Source of the DNA: Salmonella enterica subsp. diarizonae
GTDB lineage: Bacteria; Pseudomonadota; Gammaproteobacteria; Enterobacterales; Enterobacteriaceae
Assembly: GCF_008692785.1 (NCBI RefSeq)
Contig: NZ_VXJV01000006.1
Span: forward strand, 338,754 to 402,753
Direction of reading: 5' to 3'
DNA length: 64,000 bases
In this document: in pieces, positions 30,758 to 40,099 of the stretch
How positions within the stretch are numbered: the stretch's first letter is position 1
Layout of the letters: every line of letters starts with the position of its first letter
The notes under the pieces: model-generated
What the model saw: the letters and a program-made list of their open reading frames with translations, nothing else
Told to the model about the DNA's origin: nothing
The model's database searches: none
Made by a program: the position numbers and the translations under genes

Positions 30758-32203
30758 ATGGAACTCCAGAATAAGAAGTTAACCCATGATGAATTCATGA
30801 CCGAACGGCATCAGGTGTTGCAGACCTGGCATACCGGTAAAGAGGTTGAAAATTTTGAAGATGGTGTGAAGTATCAACAAACCATTCCTGAGCAAAAACG
30901 TTTCTCGCAGGCCTTGCTGAAGGCCGATCGGGAAGGCAGAACCCTGAGCCAGCCGCGCGCGGGCGTGGCGCTGATGGATGAGCACATTGCGCTGCTTAAA
31001 ACCCTGCAGGAAGAGTGCGATCTGCTGCCCAGCACAATTGATGCCTATACCCGTCTGAACCGCTACGAAGAAGCGGCGGTCGGTATTCAGAAATCGATCG
31101 AGGCGGGAACCTCCAAACTGAACGGCTTGCCCGTAGTTAACCACGGCGTGGCGGCCTGCCGCCGGATGACCGAAGCGCTGGAAAAACCGATTCAGGTGCG
31201 TCACGGTACGCCGGATGCGCGCCTGCTGGCGGAAATTGCCATGGCCAGCGGCTTCACCAGCTACGAAGGCGGCGGCATCTCCTACAACATCCCTTATGCC
31301 AAACGCGTGACGCTGGAAAAATCGATCCGCGACTGGCAGTACTGCGACCGCCTGATGGGCATGTACGAAGAGCACGGCATTCGTATTAACCGCGAACCGT
31401 TCGGCCCGTTGACCGGGACGTTAATTCCGCCGTTTATGTCGCACGCGGTGGCGATTATCGAAGGCCTGCTGGCGCTGGAACAGGGTGTGAAATCCATCAC
31501 CGTCGGCTACGGCCAGGTGGGTTGTCTGACCCAGGACATCGCGGCAATTCAGTCGCTGCGCGAACTGTCCCACGAATATTTCCAGAACTACGGCTATGAC
31601 GATTATGAGCTGAGCACCGTATTCCATCAGTGGATGGGCGGTTTCCCGGAAGATGAATCCAAAGCGTTTGCCGTCATCTCCTGGGGCGCGGCGGTAGCGG
31701 GTATGTCCGGCGCGACCAAAGTCATTACCAAGAGCCCGCACGAAGCGTTCGGCATTCCAACCGCTGCCGCTAACGCGCAGGGGCTGAAAGCCTCACGCCA
31801 GATGCTCAATATGGTTAGCGATCAGAAATTCCCGCCCTGCCCCGCCGTCGACCAGGAAGTCGAGCTGATTAAGAGCGAAGTGCGCGCCGTACTGAAGAGA
31901 GTCTTTGAGTTAGGCAATGGCGATGTAGCGCGCGGAACGGTGCTGGCCTTCGAAGCGGGCGTACTGGATGTGCCTTTTGCGCCAGCCGCCTGCAACGCCG
32001 GCAAAATCCTGCCCGTACGCGATAACACCGGCGCGATTCGCGTGCTGGAAGCGGGCGCGGTTCCGCTGCCGCAGGACATTCTCGCTCAGCACCACGATTA
32101 CGTCGCCGAGCGCGCGCATTTTGAAGGACGCAAGCCCTCATTCCAGATGGTTGTTGATGACATCAACGCGGTATCCCACAGTAAATTAATAGGAAGACCA
32201 TAA
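30758..32203 (+). CDS. glmE: Glutamate mutase, large catalytic subunit
   Basis: A 481-residue epsilon subunit with a TIM barrel that binds substrate and, with GlmS, adenosylcobalamin. Family segments seen include RHGTPDARLLAEIAMASGFTS, EGGGISYNIPYAKR, GYGQVGCLTQDI and KSPHEAFGIPTAAANAQGL. Its length matches the Clostridium and E. coli O157 enzymes. Its stop codon overlaps the ATG of the next gene (TAATG), so the product methylaspartate and the next enzyme are coexpressed. Confidence 0.96.
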   Translation: MELQNKKLTHDEFMTERHQVLQTWHTGKEVENFEDGVKYQQTIPEQKRFSQALLKADREGRTLSQPRAGVALMDEHIALLKTLQEECDLLPSTIDAYTRLNRYEEAAVGIQKSIEAGTSKLNGLPVVNHGVAACRRMTEALEKPIQVRHGTPDARLLAEIAMASGFTSYEGGGISYNIPYAKRVTLEKSIRDWQYCDRLMGMYEEHGIRINREPFGPLTGTLIPPFMSHAVAIIEGLLALEQGVKSITVGYGQVGCLTQDIAAIQSLRELSHEYFQNYGYDDYELSTVFHQWMGGFPEDESKAFAVISWGAAVAGMSGATKVITKSPHEAFGIPTAAANAQGLKASRQMLNMVSDQKFPPCPAVDQEVELIKSEVRAVLKRVFELGNGDVARGTVLAFEAGVLDVPFAPAACNAGKILPVRDNTGAIRVLEAGAVPLPQDILAQHHDYVAERAHFEGRKPSFQMVVDDINAVSHSKLIGRP

Positions 32204-33444
32204 TGAAAATTAAACAAGCCCTTTTCACCGCGGGTTATTCTTCATTCTATTTTGACGATCAGCAGGCGATTAAAAACGGCGCGGGTCATGATGGATTCAT
32301 TTATACCGGTGCGCCGGTCACCCCTGGCTTTACCTCCGTGCGCCAGGCTGGCGAATGCGTTTCCGTTCAGCTGATTCTGGAAAACGGCGCGGTGGCGGTT
32401 GGTGACTGCGCCGCCGTCCAGTACTCCGGCGCGGGCGGCCGCGATCCGCTGTTCCTCGCGGATCACTTTATCCCGTTCCTGAACACCCATATTAAGCCGC
32501 TGCTGGAAGGCCGCGATGTCGACACATTCCTGCCGAACGCCCGCTTCTTCGACAAGCTGCGCATTGACGGCAACCTGCTGCATACCGCCGTTCGCTATGG
32601 CCTTTCTCAGGCGCTGCTCGACGCTACCGCGCTGGCGACAGGCCGCCTGAAAACAGAAGTGGTGTGCGACGAATGGCAACTGCCGTGCGTACCGGAAGCC
32701 ATTCCGTTATTTGGCCAGAGCGGTGACGATCGCTACATCGCCGTTGATAAAATGATCCTTAAAGGCGTCGATGTCCTGCCTCACGCACTGATCAACAATG
32801 TCGAAGAGAAGCTCGGCCTTCAGGGCGAAAAACTGCGCGAATACGTGCGCTGGCTGTCCGACCGCATTTTAAGCCTGCGTACCAGCCCGCGCTATCACCC
32901 GACGCTGCATATCGACGTCTACGGCACGATCGGTCTGATCTTCGATATGGACCCGCTGCGCTGCGCTGAATATATCGCCAGCCTGGAAAAAGAGGCGCAG
33001 GGCCTGCCGCTGTACATTGAAGGCCCGGTCGACGCGGGCAATAAACCGGATCAAATCCGCCTGCTGACCGCGATTACCAAAGAGCTGACCCGCCAGGGCT
33101 CCGGCGTGAAGATTGTCGCCGACGAGTGGTGTAACACCTATCAGGATATCGTGGATTTCACCGACGCCGGTAGCTGTCACATGGTGCAGATCAAAACCCC
33201 GGATCTCGGTGGCATTCACAACATCGTTGACGCGGTGTTGTACTGCAACAAACACGCCATGGAGGCCTATCAGGGCGGAACCTGTAACGAAACCGAGATC
33301 AGCGCCCGCACCTGCGTCCACGTCGCGCTGGCCGCGCGCCCCATGCGGATGCTGGTGAAACCGGGGATGGGTTTCGATGAAGGTCTCGACATCGTATTTA
33401 ACGAAATGACTCGCACCATCGCGCTGTTACAGGCTAAGGAGTGA
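32203..33444 (+). CDS. mal: Methylaspartate ammonia-lyase
   Basis: A 413-residue enolase-superfamily enzyme that removes ammonia from 3-methylaspartate to give mesaconate. The catalytic Lys331 falls exactly at residue 331 in VQIKTPDLGG. Metal-binding acidic residues are in HIDVYGTIG, YIEGPVDAGN and VADEWCNTYQD. It is the fourth gene of the operon and is followed three bases later by the AtuA-like gene. Together with glmS/L/E it defines the first half of the methylaspartate pathway of glutamate breakdown. Confidence 0.96.
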   Translation: MKIKQALFTAGYSSFYFDDQQAIKNGAGHDGFIYTGAPVTPGFTSVRQAGECVSVQLILENGAVAVGDCAAVQYSGAGGRDPLFLADHFIPFLNTHIKPLLEGRDVDTFLPNARFFDKLRIDGNLLHTAVRYGLSQALLDATALATGRLKTEVVCDEWQLPCVPEAIPLFGQSGDDRYIAVDKMILKGVDVLPHALINNVEEKLGLQGEKLREYVRWLSDRILSLRTSPRYHPTLHIDVYGTIGLIFDMDPLRCAEYIASLEKEAQGLPLYIEGPVDAGNKPDQIRLLTAITKELTRQGSGVKIVADEWCNTYQDIVDFTDAGSCHMVQIKTPDLGGIHNIVDAVLYCNKHAMEAYQGGTCNETEISARTCVHVALAARPMRMLVKPGMGFDEGLDIVFNEMTRTIALLQAKE

Positions 33445-33447
33445 GAG

Positions 33448-34818
33448 ATGGCTCGTACCTTTAAAATTCTATCGCCAACCGCTATTCTGGGATATGGCTT
33501 CCCGGAGGAAAGTTTTCGCAAAGCGATGGAGGAATCGCCGGATCTGATTGCCGTCGATGCAGGTTCTTCCGATCCGGGCCCTCACTATCTGGGGGCAGGT
33601 AAGCCCTTTACCGATCGGGCCGGAGTGAAACGCGATCTGCGCTATATGATTATCGCTGGCGTAAAAAATAACATTCCGGTGGTGATCGGCACTGCCGGCG
33701 GTTCCGGCGCCGCGCCGCACCTGGCGTGGTGTCGCCAGATAATCCTTGAGATTGCGCAGGAAGAGAATCTCACTTTCTCACTGGCGCTTATCCCCTCCGA
33801 TGTGGATAAAGCGATCGTCCATCAGGCGCTGGATAACGGCAAAATTACCGCGCTGGAGTTCGTGCCGGAACTGACCCACGAGGCCATTGAAGAAAGTACT
33901 TATATCGTCGCGCAAATGGGGATCGAGCCTTTCCAGCGGGCGCTGGAAGCCGGCGCGCAGGTGGTGCTGGGCGGCCGCGCCTACGATCCGGCCTGCTTCG
34001 CGGCGTTGCCAATTATGCAGGGCTTTGATGAAGGACTGGCGCTGCACTGCGGTAAGATCCTGGAGTGCGCGGCGATTGCCGCCACGCCGGGGTCCGGTTC
34101 CGACTGTGCAATGGGCATCATTGACGACAACGGCTTTACGCTGAAAACCTTCAATCCGCAACGTAAGTTCACCGAAACGTCCGCCGCGGCGCACACCCTG
34201 TATGAGAAATCCGATCCGTACTTCCTGCCGGGGCCGGGTGGCGTGCTGAATCTGAAAGGGTGCAGCTTTAAAGCCGTCAACGATGGCGAAGTGTACGTCA
34301 GCGGTTCCCGTCATGAAGCGACGCCATATGCGCTGAAACTGGAAGGCGCGCGTCAGGTCGGCTTCCGCTGCCTGACCATCGCCGGCACGCGCGACCCGAT
34401 CATGATTGCCGGAATTGACACGATCCTTGACGAGGTGAAAGCCAGCGTGGCGCGTAATCTGTCTCTAACCGATGACAGCATCCGCATGACTTTCCATCTG
34501 TACGGGAAAAATGGCGTCATGGGCAACCATGAACCGATGCAAACCGCCGGACACGAACTGGGGATTCTGCTGGACGTGGTCGCCCCAACGCAGGATATCG
34601 CTAATAGCGTCTGTTCGCTGGTACGCTCTACCCTGCTGCATTACGGCTATGAAAACCGGATCGCCACTGCGGGCAACCTCGCCTTCCCGTTCTCGCCGTC
34701 TGATATTCAAAGCGGCCCGGTGTATGAGTTTTCTATTTACCATTTGATTGAAGCCAGCGATGCGTTGCGCTTTGATTTCCGCCTCGAACAGGTAACGCCA
34801 GAAGGAGTCCAGGCATGA
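33448..34818 (+). CDS. AtuA-like (DUF1446) protein of the methylaspartate operon
   Basis: A 456-residue protein of the DUF1446/AtuA family. Conserved-looking segments are VDAGSSDPGPHYLGAG near residue 32, IGTAGGSGAAPHLAW near 78, GGRAYDPACFAALPI and FLPGPGGVLNLKG. No function is established for this subgroup. It is encoded between mal and a DUF4387 gene with which it overlaps by four bases, suggesting that the two products act together. No citramalate lyase is encoded in the window, so a role in the steps after mesaconate or citramalate is an inference from position only. No signal peptide or membrane segment is seen. Confidence 0.8.
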   Translation: MARTFKILSPTAILGYGFPEESFRKAMEESPDLIAVDAGSSDPGPHYLGAGKPFTDRAGVKRDLRYMIIAGVKNNIPVVIGTAGGSGAAPHLAWCRQIILEIAQEENLTFSLALIPSDVDKAIVHQALDNGKITALEFVPELTHEAIEESTYIVAQMGIEPFQRALEAGAQVVLGGRAYDPACFAALPIMQGFDEGLALHCGKILECAAIAATPGSGSDCAMGIIDDNGFTLKTFNPQRKFTETSAAAHTLYEKSDPYFLPGPGGVLNLKGCSFKAVNDGEVYVSGSRHEATPYALKLEGARQVGFRCLTIAGTRDPIMIAGIDTILDEVKASVARNLSLTDDSIRMTFHLYGKNGVMGNHEPMQTAGHELGILLDVVAPTQDIANSVCSLVRSTLLHYGYENRIATAGNLAFPFSPSDIQSGPVYEFSIYHLIEASDALRFDFRLEQVTPEGVQA

Positions 34819-35132
34819 AACAGTCTATTTGTTCACTGGCGCAGGTCATCCGATCCAAAAATGCTGGCCCCTACGAACTGGTATTAGATATTTTATTTAA
34901 GACCCGAGAGGATTATCAGCGCGTCAAAGCTTCGGAACAATTAACGCCGCAGCTTATTGCCGGTTTATATAATGTGAAGCCTGATTTTATTCATCGTATT
35001 ATTTGGTTTGATCCGGCTAACGCCGTAAAAATCGTGATGCCCCGAGATATCATTTCCGGGAACGTCGGCGATAACGACGTATACGGCGCGCAACAACATG
35101 CACCCTTACTCGCTATTGAGTTAGAGCTGTAG
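34815..35132 (+). CDS. DUF4387 protein
   Basis: A 105-residue soluble protein of the DUF4387 family, with segments SICSLAQVIRSKNAGPYELVLDILF at the N-terminus and GNVGDNDVYGAQQHAPLLAIEL at the C-terminus. Its ATG overlaps the stop of the AtuA-like gene (ATGA). In several AtuA-type proteins a similar small domain is fused or adjacent, so it is probably a partner subunit. Function is unknown. Confidence 0.78.
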   Translation: MKQSICSLAQVIRSKNAGPYELVLDILFKTREDYQRVKASEQLTPQLIAGLYNVKPDFIHRIIWFDPANAVKIVMPRDIISGNVGDNDVYGAQQHAPLLAIELEL

Positions 35133-35218
35133 GCATAAATATAACAACATCCATTGGGGTACAGGATTCTGCTGTTACTTCGTACTCCTGATTATTCATG
35201 CGGTTGGTCACAACAGAC

Positions 35219-35251
35219 GAACGCTTGAGCGGTCTTTCGGCTCAGGCGTTC
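35219..35251 (+). other. Stem-loop before the transporter gene
   Basis: GAACGCTTGAGC and GCTCAGGCGTTC pair around a 9-nt loop with one mismatch pair. No T run follows. It lies in the 164-base gap between DUF4387 and the symporter gene and could limit or stabilise segments of the operon mRNA. Confidence 0.6.
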
Positions 35252-35296
35252 GCCGCCCTACAACTTATACGCCAACCTTTATCCGATGGAGCAATA

Positions 35297-36604
35297 ATGA
35301 AGAAAATAAACTTAACAAAAATGATCATTTTAGGTTTGATACTCGGTATGATTGCCGGAGTGGTCATTAATAATATGGTCTCGGCAGGGGCCGCGAAAAC
35401 ATATGCTCAGGAAATTTCTATTTTCACCACTATTTTCTTACGCCTGGTGAAAATGATTATCGCCCCGTTGGTTATTTCAACTCTGGTCGTCGGTATTGCG
35501 AAAATGGGCGATGCCAAAACGCTGGGGCGTATCTTCTCTAAAACTTTTTTCCTGTTTATTTGCGCCTCGCTGTTATCCATTGCGCTCGGTCTGGTGATAA
35601 TAAACTTATTCCAGCCGGGCGTGGGCATTAACTTTGTACCGCACGATGCGGGCGCCGTTGCCGCCGTTCAGTCCGAACCCTTCACTCTGAAGGTGTTTAT
35701 TTCTCATGCCGTGCCGACCAGTATCGTGGATGCGATGGCGCGTAATGAAATTCTGCAAATCGTCGTGTTCTCTATTTTCCTCGGCTGCAGCCTGGCGGCA
35801 ATCGGCGAAAAGGCGGAACCGATCGTTAAGGTGCTCGACTCACTGGTCTACGTGATGCTGAAACTGACCGGTTACGTAATGTTGTTCGCACCGTTAACCG
35901 TGTTTGCCGCGATTTCCGGACTGATTGCCGAACGCGGGCTGGGGGTAATGGTCAGCGCCGGGATCTTTATGGGTGAATTCTATCTGACGCTGGGTATGCT
36001 CTGGGCAATTCTGATTGGGCTGTCAGCCATGATTGTCGGCCCTTGCATCAGCCGTTTGACGAAAGCGATTTTCGAACCCGCGTTGCTGGCCTTCACCACT
36101 TCCAGCTCTGAAGCCGCGTTTCCCGGCACGCTGAATAAACTGGAGAAATTTGGCGTCTCGTCAAAAATCGCCAGCTTTGTCTTACCGATTGGCTACTCCT
36201 TTAACCTGGCCGGTTCGATGGCCTACTGCTCCTTTGCCACCGTATTTATCGCCCAGGCCTGTAACGTCCATCTCAGCATGGGCGAGCAGATCACTATGCT
36301 GCTGATCCTGATGCTGACCTCCAAAGGGATGGCGGGCGTACCGCGCGCGTCTATGGTGGTTATCGCCGCCACGCTTAACCAGTTCAATATTCCGGAAGCG
36401 GGTCTGATTCTGCTGATGGGCGTCGATCCATTCCTCGATATGGGCCGTTCCGCCACTAACGTGATGAGTAACGCAATGGGCGCGGCGATTGTCAGCCGTT
36501 GGGAAGGCGAACACTTCGGCGCAGGCTGTCGGGGTAAAGCCCCGGAGAAGGCGACGGAGCGGGAACAACCTGCCAACGAGCCGTCTGAAGTCGCGATGTC
36601 CTGA
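35297..36604 (+). CDS. Dicarboxylate/amino acid:cation symporter (DAACS family, GltP/DctA-like)
   Basis: A 435-residue sodium- or proton-coupled symporter with about eight membrane segments and two re-entrant loops. Family motifs are visible: TTSSSEAAFPGTLNKLEKFG (serine-rich hairpin 1), SYSFNLAGSMAYCSF-like, and MGVDPFLDMGRSATNVMSNAMGA near the C-terminus with the substrate-binding Asp/Arg/Asn residues. The start at 35297 follows GGAG at 5 bases; an in-frame start 99 bases earlier would translate through the stem-loop. By context the substrate is glutamate, with other C4-dicarboxylates possible. The C-terminal tail is hydrophilic. Confidence 0.88.
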   Translation: MKKINLTKMIILGLILGMIAGVVINNMVSAGAAKTYAQEISIFTTIFLRLVKMIIAPLVISTLVVGIAKMGDAKTLGRIFSKTFFLFICASLLSIALGLVIINLFQPGVGINFVPHDAGAVAAVQSEPFTLKVFISHAVPTSIVDAMARNEILQIVVFSIFLGCSLAAIGEKAEPIVKVLDSLVYVMLKLTGYVMLFAPLTVFAAISGLIAERGLGVMVSAGIFMGEFYLTLGMLWAILIGLSAMIVGPCISRLTKAIFEPALLAFTTSSSEAAFPGTLNKLEKFGVSSKIASFVLPIGYSFNLAGSMAYCSFATVFIAQACNVHLSMGEQITMLLILMLTSKGMAGVPRASMVVIAATLNQFNIPEAGLILLMGVDPFLDMGRSATNVMSNAMGAAIVSRWEGEHFGAGCRGKAPEKATEREQPANEPSEVAMS

Positions 36605-36614
36605 TACGAAACAC

Positions 36615-36670
36615 TTGCCGGATGGCGCCTGCTATAGGCCAGATAAGGGGCTTGTACCGCCATCCGGCAA
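36615..36670. repeat. REP element
   Basis: TTGCCGGATGGCGCCTGCT and GTACCGCCATCCGGCAA form the paired inverted units of a BIME between the symporter and glutaminase genes. Confidence 0.85.
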
Positions 36671-36699
36671 TATGATCATCAAACCAACAGGGTTGCACC

Positions 36700-37701
36700 A
36701 TGAACGTAAAATTTTTTGGCGCGAGCATATTAACCTTCAGCTTATTGTTTAGCGTAAATACGCTGGCGCAAACCACGCCGGACTACGCCTCGCTTATCGA
36801 ACAGGCGCACCAGAAGTTTAAAAGCAATCATGACGGTAAAGTCGCCGACTACATCCCCGCGCTGGCGACCTATAGCCCCAACAATTTCGCCATTACGCTC
36901 GCCACGGTCGACGGCAAAATTTATCAGGCTGGCGACGTGAAAAAAGCGTTTCCGATGGAGTCCTTGGGCAAAGTCTTCACGCTGGCGCTGGCGATGGAAC
37001 AACACGGGCCGCAGGTAGTGCTGGATAAACTTGGCGCCAACGCCACCGGTCTGCCTTTTAATTCGGGTTTAGCCGTTGAACTCACCAAAGGCGCGCCAGA
37101 AAATCCGCTGGTCAATGCCGGCGCCATGAGCACCGTCAGCCTGATTGAGGCGAAAGACAAAACCGATCGCTGGAACAAAATCCTCGATAACCTGAACGCA
37201 TGGGCCGATGCCTTACTCACCGTTAACGAACCCGTATTCCAGTCGGAAATGGAAACTAATCAGCACAACCAGGCGCTGGCGATGCTGATGAATTCTTATA
37301 ACAGCTTTTATGGCAATACTCAGGAAGCCGTCGAAATTTATACCCGCCAGTGCTCCGTAGATATCACCGTTGAGCAGCTCGCCAAAATGGGCGCGGTACT
37401 CGCTAACAAAGGCAAATCGCCTTTCAACGGCAAGCAGTTGCTCAATGAAAGCTACGTGCCGCAGATACTGGCGGAAATGGCGATAGCAGGGCTGTATGAC
37501 GGCAGCGGCAAATGGCTGTACACCGTCGGTATGCCGGCGAAATCCGGCGTTGGCGGCGGGATGGTTGCCGTAGTACCGGGGCAATACGCTATCGCTGTCT
37601 ACTCTCCGCCGCTGGATGAGGCCGGTAATAGCGTTCGCGCCCAGCAAACAATTGCGTATATCGCCCATGCGACACAGGCCAATCTCTTTATAGCGCATTA
37701 A
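36700..37701 (+). CDS. Glutaminase with signal peptide (periplasmic)
   Basis: A 333-residue glutaminase of the serine-dependent beta-lactamase-like fold. The catalytic SxxK is in MESLGKVF, with NPLVNAGAMSTV, NSYNSFYGN, RQCSVDITVEQLA and a C-terminal KSGVGGGMVAVVPGQYA as further family motifs. It starts with a signal peptide (MNVKFFGASILTFSLLFSVNTLA, cleavage about residue 23-24). The usual enteric glutaminases YbaS and YneH are cytosolic, so export is unusual. In this operon it would release glutamate outside the inner membrane for the neighbouring symporter. A REP lies on each side. Confidence 0.9.
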   Translation: MNVKFFGASILTFSLLFSVNTLAQTTPDYASLIEQAHQKFKSNHDGKVADYIPALATYSPNNFAITLATVDGKIYQAGDVKKAFPMESLGKVFTLALAMEQHGPQVVLDKLGANATGLPFNSGLAVELTKGAPENPLVNAGAMSTVSLIEAKDKTDRWNKILDNLNAWADALLTVNEPVFQSEMETNQHNQALAMLMNSYNSFYGNTQEAVEIYTRQCSVDITVEQLAKMGAVLANKGKSPFNGKQLLNESYVPQILAEMAIAGLYDGSGKWLYTVGMPAKSGVGGGMVAVVPGQYAIAVYSPPLDEAGNSVRAQQTIAYIAHATQANLFIAH

Positions 37702-37728
37702 ATAATGTCGGCTCGCGCATTTTCCCAG

Positions 37729-37758
37729 GCCGGATAGCACGGTACGCCGCTATCCGGC
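37729..37758. repeat. REP element
   Basis: GCCGGATAGC and GCTATCCGGC pair around a short loop between the glutaminase and fumarase genes. Confidence 0.8.
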
Positions 37759-37785
37759 AAAAAAACTTAAAGGTGAGAAGTAACT

Positions 37786-39438
37786 ATGTCAAAACCATTT
37801 GTCTGGCAGGAACTTTTTGTTCAGAGTGAAGATAATACGGAATATCAACTCCTCAGCGATCGGTATGTTACGGTGAGAGAGCTGGATGGCGAAGAGGTAA
37901 TTAGCGTAGCGCCGGAAGCGCTGACCCTGTTGGCGCAACACGCCTTTTACGAAGCCTCTTTCTTTTTGCGCGCCGCGCACTTGCAACAGATTGCCGACAT
38001 TCTGCACGACCCGCAGGCCAGTCATAATGACCAGTACGTCGCCCTGCAACTATTACGTAACGCCGAAGTGTCGGCCAAAGGCGTTCTGCCGAACTGCCAG
38101 GACACCGGCACCGCCACGATTGTCGCAAGCAAAGGGCAGCGTATCTGGACTGGCGGCGATGATGCCGAGGCGTTAAGTAAAGGCGTCTATCTTACCTTTC
38201 AGGAAAATAATCTGCGTTATTCGCAAAATGCGCCGCTGGATATGTATACCGAGGTGAATACCCAAACCAACCTTCCCGCGCAGATAGACATTAGCGCCAC
38301 GCCGGGCAGCGAATACCGTTTCCTGTTCGTCAATAAAGGCGGCGGTTCGGCCAATAAAGCCGCGCTATTCCAAGAGACAAAGTCAATTCTGCAGCCGGAA
38401 AAACTCACCGCATTCCTGGTAGAAAAAATGAAAACGCTGGGAACCGCCGCCTGCCCGCCGTACCACATCGCTTTTGTCGTGGGCGGCTTATCCGCCGACC
38501 AGGCGCTGAAAACGGCGAAACTGGCCTCAACCAAATATTACGATAACCTGCCTGACCACGGGAATGAACTGGGCCAGGCGTTCCGCGATACCGAGCTTGA
38601 GACCGCTCTACTCAACGCCAGCCGCGAATTTGGCATTGGCGCGCAGTTTGGCGGTAAGTATTTCGCCCACGACATCCGCGTGATCCGCCTGCCTCGCCAC
38701 GGCGGCTCCTGCCCCATCGCGATGGCGCTCTCCTGCTCCGCCGACCGTAACATCAAAGCGAAAATCAATAAACACGGTATCTGGCTGGAAAAACTTGAGC
38801 ACCATCCGGGAAAATTTATTCCTGAATCCTGCCGCGTGGAAAATAACGCGCAAAGCATTCAGCTCGACCTGAATCGTCCGCTATGCGATATCCGGCGCGA
38901 TCTCGCCGCGCTACCGGTCGGCACGCGTCTTTCATTAAGCGGCCCGATTGTGGTCGCCCGCGACATTGCCCATGCCAAAATTAAAGCGCGGCTGGATAGC
39001 GGCGAACCGATGCCGGACTATATGAAAAACCATATCGTCTACTATGCCGGCCCGGCCAAAACACCGGACAACCTTGCCTGCGGATCGCTTGGCCCAACCA
39101 CCGGCGGGCGCATGGATGGCTATGTGGACGCCTTCCAGGCGGCGGGCGGTAGTTTAATCATGCTCTCGAAAGGCAACCGCAGCCAACAGGTGACCGAAGC
39201 GTGCCGGAAGCATGGCGGCTTTAACCTCGGCAGTATCGGCGGCGCGGCGGCCCTACTGGCGCAGCAGTATGTAAAAAACCTGCGCTGCCTCGAATACCCC
39301 GAACTGGGAATGGAAGCGGTCTGGATGATGGAAGTCGAAGGTCTGCCCGCCTTCGTGCTGGTGGACGACAAAGGCAATAATTTCTTCAGCCAGTTTGAGC
39401 AACAGCATCGCTGCGCCTCCTGTCCGGCAGGCCAGTAA
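37786..39438 (+). CDS. fumD: Class I fumarase / mesaconase (FumD type)
   Basis: A 550-residue 4Fe-4S hydro-lyase with an N-terminal alpha part and C-terminal beta part fused as in FumA and FumB. Cluster cysteines are visible in [22 protein letters not shown] and a further Cys in the same region. The beta part includes [13 protein letters not shown] and [18 protein letters not shown]. In E. coli O157:H7 the homologue beside the same glutamate mutase genes is FumD, which hydrates mesaconate to (S)-citramalate as well as fumarate. The context here supports the same role. The paralogues fumA/fumB are expected elsewhere in the genome. Confidence 0.88.
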   Translation: MSKPFVWQELFVQSEDNTEYQLLSDRYVTVRELDGEEVISVAPEALTLLAQHAFYEASFFLRAAHLQQIADILHDPQASHNDQYVALQLLRNAEVSAKGVLPNCQDTGTATIVASKGQRIWTGGDDAEALSKGVYLTFQENNLRYSQNAPLDMYTEVNTQTNLPAQIDISATPGSEYRFLFVNKGGGSANKAALFQETKSILQPEKLTAFLVEKMKTLGTAACPPYHIAFVVGGLSADQALKTAKLASTKYYDNLPDHGNELGQAFRDTELETALLNASREFGIGAQFGGKYFAHDIRVIRLPRHGGSCPIAMALSCSADRNIKAKINKHGIWLEKLEHHPGKFIPESCRVENNAQSIQLDLNRPLCDIRRDLAALPVGTRLSLSGPIVVARDIAHAKIKARLDSGEPMPDYMKNHIVYYAGPAKTPDNLACGSLGPTTGGRMDGYVDAFQAAGGSLIMLSKGNRSQQVTEACRKHGGFNLGSIGGAAALLAQQYVKNLRCLEYPELGMEAVWMMEVEGLPAFVLVDDKGNNFFSQFEQQHRCASCPAGQ

Positions 39439-39448
39439 GGAGATCTTA

Positions 39449-40051
39449 ATGGAAACGCGAGACAATACCGAACGCCATCGCCAACGGCAGCAGAGGCTAA
39501 AAACGCAGGTGGATACCCGCGTGGCGGCGGCGACGGTTAAAAAAGGGGTGCTGATCGTCTTTACCGGCAATGGAAAAGGTAAGTCTACCGCCGCCTTCGG
39601 CACCGTGACACGCGCCGTCGGCCATCACAAAACGGTTGGCGTCGCGCAGTTCATCAAAGGCCAGTGGGATAACGGCGAATACAACGTGCTGCATCCGCTT
39701 GGCGTGGAATTCCATATTATGGGAACGGGCTTTACCTGGGAGACGCAGGATCGCGAAGCGGACAAAGAGGCGGCAGAAGCGGTCTGGCTGGAGAGTAAGC
39801 GAATGCTGGCCGATCCGCGCTACGATCTGGTCGTGCTGGATGAGTTGACCTGGATGCTGTCTTATCACTATCTGGAGACCCAGGAGGTGATCGACGCGAT
39901 TAGCAACCGTCCTCCGGCGCAAAGCGTGATCGTTACCGGACGCGGATGCCACGCCCGGCTTCTGGAGCTCGCCGATACGGTTAGCGAGCTTCGCCCGGTG
40001 AAACACGCTTTTGACAGTGGGATTCAGGCGCAGGCGGGTATTGACTGGTAA
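39449..40051 (+). CDS. CobA-type cob(I)alamin adenosyltransferase
   Basis: A 200-residue CobA/BtuR-family ATP:corrinoid adenosyltransferase. The phosphate loop is FTGNGKGKSTAAFG (about residues 36-49), and the family motifs DLVVLDELTWMLSYHYL and VTGRGCHARLLELAD are intact. The start at 39449 follows AAGGAG at 6 bases and is 10 bases after the fumD stop. An in-frame start at 39395 inside fumD is not favoured. It would make the adenosylcobalamin needed by glutamate mutase and is an extra copy beside the usual cobA/btuR of the genome. Confidence 0.92.
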   Translation: METRDNTERHRQRQQRLKTQVDTRVAAATVKKGVLIVFTGNGKGKSTAAFGTVTRAVGHHKTVGVAQFIKGQWDNGEYNVLHPLGVEFHIMGTGFTWETQDREADKEAAEAVWLESKRMLADPRYDLVVLDELTWMLSYHYLETQEVIDAISNRPPAQSVIVTGRGCHARLLELADTVSELRPVKHAFDSGIQAQAGIDW

Positions 40052-40061
40052 CATATTTTAT

Positions 40062-40090
40062 GCCGGATGGCGCTTGTGCGCTTATCCGGC
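40062..40090. repeat. REP element
   Basis: GCCGGATGGCGCTTGTGCGCTTATCCGGC forms a single REP hairpin between the converging adenosyltransferase and LysR genes. Confidence 0.8.
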
Positions 40091-40099
40091 TTATTGAGC

